Part shown: one piece after another, positions 1 to 9,875 of the stretch
Layout: each line of letters begins with the position of its first letter
Position numbering within the stretch: the first letter of the stretch is position 1
NCBI GenBank assembly: GCA_963565915.1
Contig: OY751490.1
Coordinates: 3,968,001-4,032,000 of the forward strand
Length of the DNA stretch: 64,000 nucleotides
Direction: 5' to 3'
From: Entoloma clypeatum
Lineage: Eukaryota > Basidiomycota > Agaricomycetes > Agaricales > Entolomataceae
Made by a program: the position numbers and the translations under genes
The notes under the pieces: model-generated
The model's database searches: none
Told to the model about the DNA's origin: nothing
The model's input: the letters and a program-made list of their open reading frames with translations, nothing else

Positions 1-1
1 C

Positions 2-1608
2 ATCCTGTCACGCTTACCCTGGTATGAAGCGGAACTCGAACCACAGGACAGTGACCAAATGCTCAAGGAGGGACTATTCTTGAAACGATTGGAATCAGAA
101 GATGTGGTACAAATGGAGATGTTCACGGAGGAACAATTCTTTGAAGGGGGTGAAACATCTGATTCCATCAAAATTGGAAACATCACGACCATCAAAAATC
201 CGTGGATTGCACGCATCAAGGGTTCAAACCGCATGGAGACAGAAGTAGCCCAGGGTCTAAAGAAGAATCCTCATTGGTATCAGCAGGAGAATGGGATCAC
301 CTATGCAGGAGAACGAGTCTATGTTCTGCCAGATCCACAATTGCGACAAGAATTGATGTTTGAATCACACGATGCACCAGTGGCTGGACATCCAGGACAG
401 TACCGGACACATGAACTCCTCACTCGCACCTACTGGTGGCCTACCATACTGTATGATGTGAAGAAGTACGTGAAGGGTTGCGACACTTGTCAACGCAACA
501 AGATTAACCGACAAAAGCGACATGCTCCGCTACATCCCCATGCAGCACCAAGTCACCCATGGGAAGACATAGGAATCGACGTCGTGGGACCAATACCAGA
601 ATCTGATGGAAAAAATGCAATTCTGGTCATCACGGATAGACATTCGAAGATGCTTCACCTCATTCCAACAACCGTGGAACTATCAGCTGAAGGATTAGCC
701 AAGATCTATCGGGATCAGATATGGAAGCTTCATGGGATCCCCAGAAGATCATCAGCGATAGGGGACTGCAGTTCGCCGCGAAGTTCATGGAGATACTCTG
801 CCGCATGCTAGGGAGGAACCTGTCCACCGCATACCACCGACAGACTGATGGACAGGCCGAGCGATCGCATCAGGAGACGGAAGCGTTCTTACGGAACTTT
901 GTCAACCATCTACAGGATGATTGGGCTGAATGGATTGCAATCGCAGAGTTCCAGTACAATGACAAAGAACATCAGGCGACGAAGCACACCCCATTCTACC
1001 TCAACTACGGTTTACATCCTTGGAAGGGAGAACTCGTGTTAGAAGATACTAATCCGGCTGCCAACAACTTCTTGAAAAAACTCAAACAGGCACGAGAAGA
1101 AGCCAATGCAGCGCTGAAACAAGCACAGGATCAGATGAAGAAGACAGTTGACACACAGCGAAGTCCGTCTCGGAACTACCGCATCGGAGACAAGGTGTGG
1201 CTGGAAGGGACTAACATCAGGACCGATCGCCCCTCAAAGAAACTTGATGCACTCCGACATGGACCATTCAAAGTCCTAGAGAAGAAAGGAGCTAGCGCGT
1301 ACCTTCTTGATCTTCCGAAGACGTGGAAGATGATTCACCCTGTGTTCAACAAGACCCTGTTGTCACCATATGAAACTCCGAAGTACACCATCCAGAAAAA
1401 GAAACCAGCCCCTGATCCGATCATCGTCGAAGGACGAGAAGAGTACCATGTGTCTACGATCCTAGACTCTCGAAAGTTCTGCGGAAAGGTCCAGTACCTC
1501 GTCCAGTGGGAAGGATATGGCCCAGAAGAGAACACATGGGAACCGCGAGCTAATGTTCAGAATGCTCAAGATTTGATCCGTGATTTCCATCGGCAGAACC
1601 TGTCTCGT
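2..1608 (+). pseudogene. Ty3/gypsy pol 3' part (RNase H end, integrase, chromodomain), element A
   Basis: This is the C-terminal half of a Ty3 polyprotein, cut by the window start. In order it shows the RNase H end (ILSRLPWYEAELEP), the integrase zinc-binding HHCC domain (HPGQYRTHELL then CDTCQRN at about 385-505), the integrase core (GIDVVGPIPESDGKNA, then ISDRG, then AYHRQTDGQAERS) and a chromodomain (YHVSTILDSR, then VQWEGYGPEENTWEP, about 1440-1600). The reading frame shifts by one base inside a run of four C at 739-742, so the protein is read in two overlapping frames. The coding sequence ends where a reversed LTR begins at 1609: the last codons and the stop come from that LTR. Chromodomain integrases of this type belong to chromoviruses, which target heterochromatin. 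Seen: motifs, shift, junction. Inferred: truncation by a later insertion or rearrangement. Confidence 0.9.
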
Positions 1609-1975
1609 TGTTATGCTTAACAAACCATTCCAAGGTTCGGGCAGAGTATGCAGGAAGTGGAAAGGCGAAGAGCAAAGTGATTGCTAAATCTAAGGAATGT
1701 AGCTATGGTACATGGGGTTTATATAGTACTGGCTACGAGCGGTAGCGAGTGAGTCAGTAGCTGCGGAAGGCAGTGCGGATGAGTCAGTAACTGCGGAAAG
1801 GCAGTGCGAAGTGAGTCAGACGACTGCGGAGTGCGAGTCAGCGCGGGAGCGAAGTATACTAAAGGAGAATGGTAGAGTAAAGGTAAATGAATAAGCGGTC
1901 CGATGAGTCAAAGAAATAACAAAGGTACAATGCAAGGGAAAAGTGCGTAACATACAAACCGGTAAGTCCATAACA
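1609..1975 (-). repeat. Ty3 LTR, variant of the A/B/H family (3' LTR of a minus-strand element)
   Basis: On the minus strand this 367-bp unit starts TGTTATGGACTTACCGG and ends AAGCATAACA, so it has TG...CA ends. The left 270 bp match the LTRs at 7336-7736, 43929-44330 and 47865-48256, but its first 80-100 bp (minus strand) are unrelated to theirs. A purine tract (minus strand GAGGAGGGGAAC) lies just inside it at 1976-1988, which marks it as a 3' LTR. TGAGTCA occurs at 1750, 1780, 1812 and 1904. A self-primer complement, TTGCTAAATCT, sits at 1681-1691. Confidence 0.85.
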
Positions 1976-2097
1976 TGTTCCCCTCCTCAAGCTCTGTGTC
2001 CTCACAGAGTCATTGTCCCCAATCCTCCGGCATCATCGTTGTTTGTCCAGGAGCCATTCTCCTTGAGGCTCCAATCGTCTATTAGCTCTTCATTGAT
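1976..2097 (-). other. Ty3 internal 3' tail with polypurine tract, left flank of gap
   Basis: This 122-bp stretch is the internal end of a minus-strand Ty3 element: a polypurine tract against the LTR, then the end of a short C-terminal reading frame. Nearly the same sequence reappears at 2298-2415 on the other side of the N run, with small differences (cattgat against cgttgat). The flanks are therefore two copies of one repeat. Confidence 0.75.
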
Positions 2098-2297
2098 NNN
2101 NNNNNNNNNNNNNNNNNNNNNNNNNNNNNNNNNNNNNNNNNNNNNNNNNNNNNNNNNNNNNNNNNNNNNNNNNNNNNNNNNNNNNNNNNNNNNNNNNNNN
2201 NNNNNNNNNNNNNNNNNNNNNNNNNNNNNNNNNNNNNNNNNNNNNNNNNNNNNNNNNNNNNNNNNNNNNNNNNNNNNNNNNNNNNNNNNNNNNNNNN
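2098..2297. other. Assembly gap, exactly 200 N
   Basis: The run is exactly 200 N, a typical placeholder length, so the true gap size is unknown. Because repeat copies flank it on both sides and the LTR expected on the right-hand copy is missing, the gap may hide an LTR or a whole element, or it may be a false join between two copies. Confidence 0.98.
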
Positions 2298-2327
2298 CCC
2301 CTCCTCAAGCTCTGTGTCCTCACAGAG

Positions 2328-5300
2328 TCATTGTCCCCATCCTCCGGCATTGTTGTTGTTTGTCCAGGAGCCATTCTCCTTGAGGCTCCAATCGTCTATT
2401 AGCTCTTCGTTGATGGCGACGGCGAGCTCGAGACTCTGGACGGCTAGTCGGATGCGCCGGTTTTCAACGACCAGCGTATGGGTGTAGTTCCCGAGGATTT
2501 GTTTCTCTTCGGGGGTGGGTGTGCTTGTTTCAGCGCTGCATTGGCTTCTTCTCGTGCCTGTTTGAGTTTTTTCAAGAAGTTGTTGGCAGCCGGATTAGTA
2601 TCTTCTAACATGAGTTCTCCCTTCCAAGGATGTAAACCGTAGTTGAGGTAGAATGGGGTGTGCTTTGTTGCCTGGTGTTCTTTGTCATTGTACTGGAACT
2701 CTGCGATTGCGATCCATTCCGCCCAATCATCCTGTAGATGGTTGACAAAGTTTCGTAAGAATGCTTCTGTTTCCTGATGCGATCACTCGGCCTGTCCATC
2801 AGTCTGTGGGTGGTACGCGGGGGACAGGTTCCTCTTAATCCCTAACATGCGGCAGAGTATCTCCATGAACTTCGCGGCGAACTGCAGTCCCCTATCGCTG
2901 ATGATCTTCTGGGGATCCCATGAAGCTTCCATATCTGATCCCGATAGATCTTGGCTAATCCTTCAGCTGATAGTTCCACGGTTGTTGGAATGAGGTGAAG
3001 CATCTTCGAATGTCTATCCGTGATGACCAGAATTGCATTTTTTCCATCAGATTCTGGTATTGGTCCCACGACGTCGATTCCTATGTCTTCCCATGGGTGA
3101 CTTGGTGCTGCATGGGGATGTAGCGGAGCATGTCGCTTTTGTCGGTTAATCTTGTTGCGTTGACAAGTGTCGCAACCCTTCACGTACTTCTTCACATCAT
3201 GCAGTATGGTAGGCCACCAGTAGGTGCGAGTGAGGAGTTCATGTGTCCGGTACTGTCCTGGATGTCCAGCCACTGGTGCATCGTGTGATTCAAACATCAA
3301 TTCTTGTCGCAATTGTGGATCTGGCAGAACATAGACTCGTTCTCCTGCATAGGTGATCCCATTCTCCTGCTGATACCAATGAGGATTCTTCTTTAGACCC
3401 TGGGCTACTTCTGTCTCCATGCGGTTTGAACCCTTGATGCGTGCAATCCACGGATTTTCGATGGTCGTGATGTTTCCAATTTTGATGGAATCAGATGTTT
3501 CACCCCCTTCAAAGAATTGTTCCTCCGTGAACATCTCCATTTGTACCACATCTTCTGATTCCAATCGTTTCAAGAATAGTCCCTCCTTGAGCATTTGGTC
3601 ACTGTCCTGTGGTTCGAGTTCCGCTTCATACCAGGGTAAGCGTGACAGGATGTCCGCTTTCGCATTGGTCTTGCCGGGCACATGCCGTAATTCGAAGTCA
3701 TAGTCCTGTAACTTCATTTTCCAGCGTCGCTGTCGTTGATTCAGGTCCTGAGGACGACGGAAGTATTCCAGGTTCTTGTGATCGGTCAAGATTTCAAAAC
3801 GTTCCTTGGCTTCGAGCAGATAGTGTCTCCAATCTTTCAATGCTTCCACGACTGCCAGAAGTTCCTTGTCGTATATCTCGTAATTCTGTTCGGCCGCAGA
3901 CATGGTCCGCGACAAGAACGCGATGGGGTGCCATTTGTCGTCTTGCTCCTGAGAGAGTACTGCTCCAATTGCATAGCCCGATGCATCGGTTTCAACCCTG
4001 AACTGTCCCTCTGGTTTTGGTAATGCCAAGACCGGTGCCGATGTAATTGCCCGTATGAGACCTTCAAAAGCTTGCTGCTCTGTTGGTCCCCAAGTAAATG
4101 CCGTACCGCCTGTGAGCGCGGTGAGAGGTTTCGCAATGTTTGAGTACCCTTCAATAAAACGTCGATAGAAGTTAGCAAATCCAAGGAACTTCTGAACTTC
4201 CTTTTTTGATGTGGGTGCTCGCCAGTTTCAAATTGTATCCACCTTCTCAGTTTCCATCTCAACACGTCCCTCACCAACCACATATCCCAATATAGGACAT
4301 TTCGTTACTTCCCATAAACACTTCTTCTCCTTTAGGAACAAATCATTGTCCGATAGGATCTGTAGGATTTCTTCGGTGTTTCGCGCGAGTTCTTCCTTGG
4401 TTTTACCAATAACCACGATGTCATCCATGTAGATCATGCAGATACGTCGGCGGATCTGGTCCCGGAATAGACTAGCCATCATTCGAGAGAACGTTCCCAG
4501 GGAGTTGCAAAGACCAAAAAACATGACCAATGGTTCGAACAATCCTCGACTGGTGAGGAAGGCAGCTTTCCATTCATCGCCCTCCTTAATCCGGACGTTG
4601 TTATAGCCCCACATGATGTCCATTTTATTGGAGTAGACCGCATCTTTCAGTACGTCCAAGAGATCGGATATTCGTGGGAGTGGGAACTTGTCTTTGACCG
4701 TGAATTTATTGACCATGCGGTAATCTTGTACCAATCGTTTGGAGCCATCCTTTTTGTTGATGAAGAAGCAAGGGGAGGCATAAGGGGATTTGGACGGGCG
4801 GATCTTTCCCGTTGCTAGACCCTCGTCAATGAATGCGTCCAATTCTTCTTGTTCCTTTTGCGTCATAGGATATGTATTTCCCCCTAGTTCCTTTGGTGCA
4901 TCCGGTGTAAGTTCGATACCATGGTCCCATTCCCTCTCCTTTGGGATCTTGTCAAAGTTCTCTTTCTCAAAAAGATGAGCAAATCGTTCAACATATGAGG
5001 GTCGTTTGTTTGTGGGAGGTGGTGTGGGAGTGACAGCTTCCAAAATAGGGTCTCCAGGCTTCCATTTCTGATCCGACTTTTTGGGTGCATCTTTGTCGTG
5101 CACCTCAACCATGCGAACCCGGTGTTTGCGACCATTAAGGTTAATCCTAAAATCCGAGTGTTTGGTCCGACATGTTGTTGGGCACCGGTTAAATGTTACC
5201 GCGCCGGTTGTCCAATTGATTGTGAGGTTGTGGTGTACCAACCAGTCATGTCCCAAGAGCATGTCCGTCCTCCCAATGTCTAGTACCATTGTTTCCATGG

Positions 5301-5675
5301 TTTCCTGATGTGCTCCCAAATCCAGCTTGACTTCAGCAAGTTGGCTTGCTTTCTGTTGTCGATTTGGTGATCCATCCGCATTCAGAATTGCTATGGGTGG
5401 TATTCCTCACATGGGGAGGTTCTGTTCGCGTACTATTCTGGGATGAATGCATGTGCGTTCACATCCGCTGTCAACCTCAGGTCGGATAACCTTTGGTCCT
5501 CGTCGTGTTTTGAGCTGCGCTAACAGCCTGATTTCTCGTCTTTTCGGAGGTTTATCTCCCTTCACAATCTTAGTCGACGCAGCGGCTCGCTTGGCAGGGA
5601 TGACATAGGTTCTATTGTCTGCAGTCATACAAGGCAAGCAAGTCCGTTTAATAGATAAGGGTCGCGACTTAGCAT
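2328..5675 (-). pseudogene. Ty3 pol of element B (protease-RT-RNase H-integrase)
   Basis: Order on the minus strand: protease with the DSG motif (EVDSGCERTC, about 5460), RT with the catalytic YMDD box (CMIYMDDIVVIGK, about 4425), RNase H (VETDASGYAIGAVL, about 3985), and integrase with HHCC and core as in element A. It is broken four ways. TGA stops lie at 5407-5409 (after NLPM) and 4228-4230 (after VDTI), both followed in the same frame by normal pol sequence. A one-base shift lies in a G run at 2911-2914 (plus strand), the same place as in element A. The integrase C-terminus is lost: pol homology to A stops near 2525 and joins a tail frame ending at 2328, so no chromodomain remains. Not functional as assembled. 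Confidence 0.88.
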
Positions 5676-5678
5676 CGT

Positions 5679-6545
5679 TTAATCGGACCCTTCGGGAAAA
5701 TCCTTCTCGTCGGCTTCTAAGATTGTGGTTTCATCATTCTCGGCATCTTCCTCAGACACCTTCCTAACCCTTCCGGAGTTCTTCTTCGGCTTGCGGCAGT
5801 TGCGCGCGATATGGCCTTCTTGGTCACAGTTGAAACACTTGCGACCATCTTTCTTCTTTGGAGCGCTACAGTCTTTAGCCAGATGACCGAAGCGCTGACA
5901 GTTGTAGCAACGGGCTACTCCTGCTTTGTCGATCTCCATGGCTTTGCCCTGACCACCATAAGTGGTACCCGATCCGGTGCGCATGTCGCCGCCACCTCAG
6001 ATGACCAGTGCATGTCCTTCCATCTGTCGTCCCTTGTTTCGGATCTCCTTTGCGTAATCGATGTACGTCTTGCCATCGCTGGCCACTTGTTCAGAGATTC
6101 TGCGGTTGACGTTGTTCTCTAGGATGTATTTCCCAGTTTCTTCGCCAAGGTTTGACAGTTTCAAGAGTTCTTCAAATTCATCCAAGAATTCATCAACAGT
6201 GCGTTTCTCTTGTTTCAGGACTTCGAGTCTCGCTTTGGCAGCGACCGACTTGTTGGCGATGGAGAATCGTGTGGCGATATCATCGGAAAAACCTAGCCAG
6301 GTGATGTTCTCATTGACAACGGCAAGAGCGTCTAACTTGTTACTGGCCCAGTGTCTGCCGGACCCTTCCATCATGCGGGATAGCACCGCAAGAATCTTCT
6401 GATCGTCTGTGAGGCTCTTTTGGAACCTGATGTATAGTTTGGTGGCTTTCCACCACTCGTCAAAGGTGTATCTGTCCTTGAACATCCCAGGATCCTTGAT
6501 GATCTTGGATGTATCCATTGTTTGTACAGCCGGAGCTTCTGCCAT
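5679..6545 (-). pseudogene. Ty3 gag (capsid/nucleocapsid) of element B
   Basis: The gag starts MAEAPAVQTMDTSK, a start shared with the copy at 49045. A capsid-like region follows (DRYTFDEWWKATKLYI, then ENVNRRISEQVASDGK), then two CCHC zinc knuckles, CYNCQRFGHLAKDC and CFNCDQEGHIARNC (about 5930-5800), which package element RNA. A TGA at 5994-5996 replaces the CGA arginine codon present in the copy at about 49592, a C-to-T change. Without that stop the protein is about 288 residues. The frame ends in an acidic tail and pol follows in another frame. Confidence 0.88.
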
Positions 6546-6921
6546 GTTTAGAGTCTGCGGAGGAGAAGAGCAGTCGGGTTGTTGGGATGAAGATGGGGTT
6601 CGGGATACAGGTAAGGATTGAAAATGAGTCCCTGTTCTAGGCATCTGTTCGATATCTGACTGCGCGGAGTCAAAAGTAGATTCGTCAGGGGACTTGTCGG
6701 CGGAATTGGTGGCAAAATGTTCAGAGTATTTCCTCTGTAAATCTCTAAGGAATCTCTGTTCCTGTGCGTCTGTTGGTCGCAAGAAGGGGTCAAGTCTCTC
6801 GTTTCGTGCCCAGCGGTTGTACTTGGTCTGTTGTTCTTCGGTGGTGAAGTGGGCATAGATCTGCTGCTTCGAGTAAGACGTGATGATGTGGCTCTGGGAC
6901 GTCTCGATGTGAGTGTTCTAA

Positions 6922-7233
6922 TCAATCTTCTGATAACGGTTGTCTGGACACCGATAAACTCTCTGATCTCCGTGATCCGACCTGTCTGAGGTCCTTCTTG
7001 AACGCGAAAGCTTTGAGTTCGTTCTGTCGGGCGTTGTAACGCGCGATCTGGTGTTGCTGAGCAAGATGGATGCTCTCTGCTATCTCGCCGTGGGGGCGAT
7101 GCTCGTCGTTGTCTAGTTCTTCGTCAAGCACCTGCTGTAGGATGCGATGGATCTCCGATTCGATGTACTGCTGGATGAGTGTAAAATTGATACTGTCTTG
7201 AGGACTTAGCTCCTCCTGTCGGGCTTCTGGCAT
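6922..7233 (-). CDS. Leader reading frame of the Ty3 A/B/H family, unknown function
   Basis: A reading frame of 103 codons lies between the 5' LTR and gag. It is also present, but cut by a TGA, in copy H (48316-48669). Visible features are an acidic helical middle (VLDEELDNDEHRPHG) and a basic end; I recognise no domain. In H the frame starts 14 codons earlier at an ATG that is ACG in B, while B has gained an ATG where H has ACG. Both copies end it with SED and a stop. It could be an upstream frame controlling gag translation, an N-terminal gag part joined by frameshifting, or leftover sequence. Conservation of two decayed copies is weak evidence for function. Confidence 0.4.
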   Translation of the reverse strand: MPEARQEELSPQDSINFTLIQQYIESEIHRILQQVLDEELDNDEHRPHGEIAESIHLAQQHQIARYNARQNELKAFAFKKDLRQVGSRRSESLSVSRQPLSED

Positions 7234-7335
7234 GCTGAATGGGTTACTGGTGAAGTCTTCAAAGAAGCGCGACGTCTTGACTCGTCTGGTAGTTGCTCTC
7301 TTCGCTCTGGGCGAACCTAACGAGATTTAGCAACT

Positions 7336-7736
7336 TGTTATGCTTAACAAACCGTTCCAAGGTTCGGGCAGAGTATGCAGGAAGTGGAAAGGCGAAGAGC
7401 AAAGTGATTGCTAAATCTAAGGAATCTACTATAGTACAAGAGGTTTATATAGGTACTGACTATAGGCGGTAGCAGATGAGTCAGTACTGTGGAAGGCAGT
7501 GCGCATGAGTAAGGCGACTGCGGAAGGCTATGTACAGTGAGTAAGCTGACTGTGGAAAGCGAGTCAGTGCGGGAGCGAAGTATACTAAAGGGGATGACGA
7601 AGTAATGTAATGAGTCAGACTGGGAATCGAAGGTTGCGAAAGTAGACATTAGACATAGTAAGTTCGTAAGAGGGCGCCGAGTCGGGCCAATAAGTAAAAG
7701 ATATGATGTGGTCCTCATACCGTAGAGTCCGTAACA
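7336..7736 (-). repeat. Ty3 5' LTR of element B
   Basis: This 401-bp LTR reads TGTTACGGACTCTACGG...AAGCATAACA on the minus strand. It carries TGAGTCA at 7477 and 7611, and TTGCTAAATCT (plus strand) at 7408-7418. The complement of that 11-mer is repeated just beyond the LTR at 7323-7333 as the likely self-primer binding site. Confidence 0.92.
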
Positions 7737-9875
7737 GAAAAAGGCCCAGCGTGCCCAAGAAGCCGCTGCAGGTGACACTGCTGGCTGCTCTCATGTTGCC
7801 TTGTCGGCAATGACTATGAATCTGCCGACACCTTCCTTCACCACTGTCATGGGCTTGGGACATATCATTCCCCCCCAACAATCTTCTACTCCGACGACTG
7901 ACCCTCGTCATCGTCCTCCTCTCAAATCACGGTTGACATCAAGTCCTGCTGAACAAATCATAAGAGAGCTTCTCGATCACATGACAAACACATCTGCGCA
8001 GTGTTTCACAGGTGCTCTGGTAAATCAACTGTCAATGTACCCTGAGATGTAGGCAGCACACAATGTTGTCACATCTCTTGGCATTGTGGGAACATCCCAG
8101 ACCCTCCAGAACGTCAATAACATCATATACCCCGAAGATATTCTGGGGATATATTTGACCCCTGACAATGAGGTAATGGATGAAGCTTCCCTGTTCCTGA
8201 TGGAACACCAAGATAATGATGCTGATATGGTGATGGACTTTGATGAGGAATACAAGTATGACAAAGATGAACCTGGACCGTCCAAGTGGACATGTTTCAG
8301 TTGGGCGGATGATGTCGATGATGAGCTTTTTGGAGGATTGTCATGCGACGACCCGAGGTATGTTCTTTCACAAGTTTCACATGAGCACACAATGACAGAA
8401 GAACACACCCAGATTCTGTGATGAGTCACTAGAACCAGGTTGTAGTTATTTAAAATTACCTGTCATTGCTGCCTCCTTCATGGAGGAAATCTATGATTAT
8501 TTTGCCTCATGTTTGAAATGTAAGAACAAATCCAAAGATACTAATGACGCCGAATGGATCATGGATTCCGGTGCTAGCATGCACTTCACCACAGAGATGA
8601 GTGACTTTGCAACATATGAAGAAGAGAAATCGATCCGTACTGCCAAAACTGCAGGCAAAGCAAAGATCTCTATAAAAGGAAGAGGGACCATGTTTATCAC
8701 TCACACAATACCATTGTGTCAAGGAAAGTCAAGAAGTCTAATGACTCGGCTTTATCTGGTTTTACACATCCCAGAGCTTTCCACTTGTCTCATGTCAATG
8801 GGCGAAATTCTTTAAGAATCTGGATTAAATGTTGCTGGCTCAGCTGACAATCTTAGTTTCTTCAAAGATGGAAAGTGTGTACTAAGATGTGAACCTCATT
8901 TTCCCGGTTCGACAATATACTGGGTAAATACATGTGTTGAACAAATCACGCAGCTAAATGCTAGAAATATCGATGTCTATAAAGCCGATTACAGCATTTG
9001 GCATCAGTGGTTTGCACACCCTGGTAAAGATGTCCTGAAAAAGGCACCCTACACATGTGATGGATTCCCAGGGGATGTCCAATTTCCCCTTAAGGATAAG
9101 CCATGCTGTCCCTGCGCAGAAGCAAAGTTGAGGTTGAAAAGCTTCCCTCCTTCATCTTCACATGCTTCCAGACCCTTTGAGTTGCTCCATTCGGACCTCA
9201 AAGAGTTTCCAATCGCCTCCTATCACAAATTTAAATACTAAGTCAGCTTCTTGGATGATTTTTCTGGGCATGCTTGGACAGTATTGTTGAAACTCAAATC
9301 CGATACCTCTGATGCATTCAAAAAGTGGACAACACTTATGAAAACCAAGTTTAATGCCCAATTTTGCCAATGGCATTTTGATGGAGGGGGAGAGTTCAAA
9401 AAGGAAACTGGGGTAGTAAAATACCTCAAGGATCTTGGAATTGCTGTGGAAATTTCAGCTCCTAATACACCCCAACAAAATGGTCGAGCTGAAAGGATTA
9501 ACCACACCATTGTTGAGAAAGCACAGGTGATGTGATTTGCTGCCTGCTTACCACAATCATGGTGGGAGTTTTGCGTTTTACATGCCGTGCATGTTTACAA
9601 TCACATGCCAATTAAATGACTATATTGGAAAACACCTTTTGAATCTTTAAAAGAGGAAAAACCAGATGTATCTAATCTCCGTGTTTTAGGCTGCACTGCC
9701 TATGTTTATATTCCTGAAGAATGCCGTGTGAATAAATTAAATCCACGTGCTGAGCTTATGACCTTTATGGGTTTTAAACCAGGAATGAAAGCATATCAGT
9801 TTATGACTGATAAAAACAGTATCTTTATTGGTACTACTGTGGTATTCAATGAAACACTCTTTCTGAGATGTCCAG
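7737..9875 (+). pseudogene. Copia element E: gag end, protease, integrase (decayed)
   Basis: These are remains of a Ty1/copia polyprotein whose 5' end is lost at the B LTR. Visible parts are a gag/linker piece (7737-8420), the protease motif WIMDSGASMHFTT (about 8555), a degraded pre-integrase domain (IWHQWFAHPGKD, about 8997; CCPCAEAKL, about 9105) and the integrase core (HSDLKEFP about 9190; FDGGGEF about 9380; PQQNGRAERI about 9470). Stops interrupt it near 8050, 8420, 8815, 9240 and 9533. Translation remains recognisable to LFLRCP at 9875, where a solo LTR interrupts it, and resumes in frame at 11173. Confidence 0.85.

Larger units (their letters stand above)
1609..7736 (-). mobile_element. 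Ty3/gypsy element B (minus strand, gapped, decayed)
   Basis: Reading right to left: 5' LTR (7336-7736), self-priming type primer site, leader with a short reading frame, gag with two zinc knuckles, protease, reverse transcriptase, RNase H, integrase, a gap, a polypurine tract and a 3' LTR (1609-1975). It is the same family as A (left), the gag fragment H (47865-49873) and the solo LTR at 43929-44330. The two LTRs differ strongly at their outer ends, and the outer flanks (ctcgt and gaaaa) do not match as a target duplication. The left and right ends therefore probably come from different copies joined across the gap. Confidence 0.8.

Noticed and set aside
1943..2383. Open frames running across the N gap
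   Set aside because: They consist of undetermined residues and repeat flanks; no protein can be inferred.
3609..4001. Plus-strand frames opposite B pol
   Set aside because: Antisense shadows of RNase H; no domain and no conservation in element A.
7344..7778. Hydrophobic minus-strand frame (YGLYGMRTTSYLLL) repeated in several places
   Set aside because: It is translation of the Ty3 LTR and appears in every LTR copy; no evidence that it is a protein.
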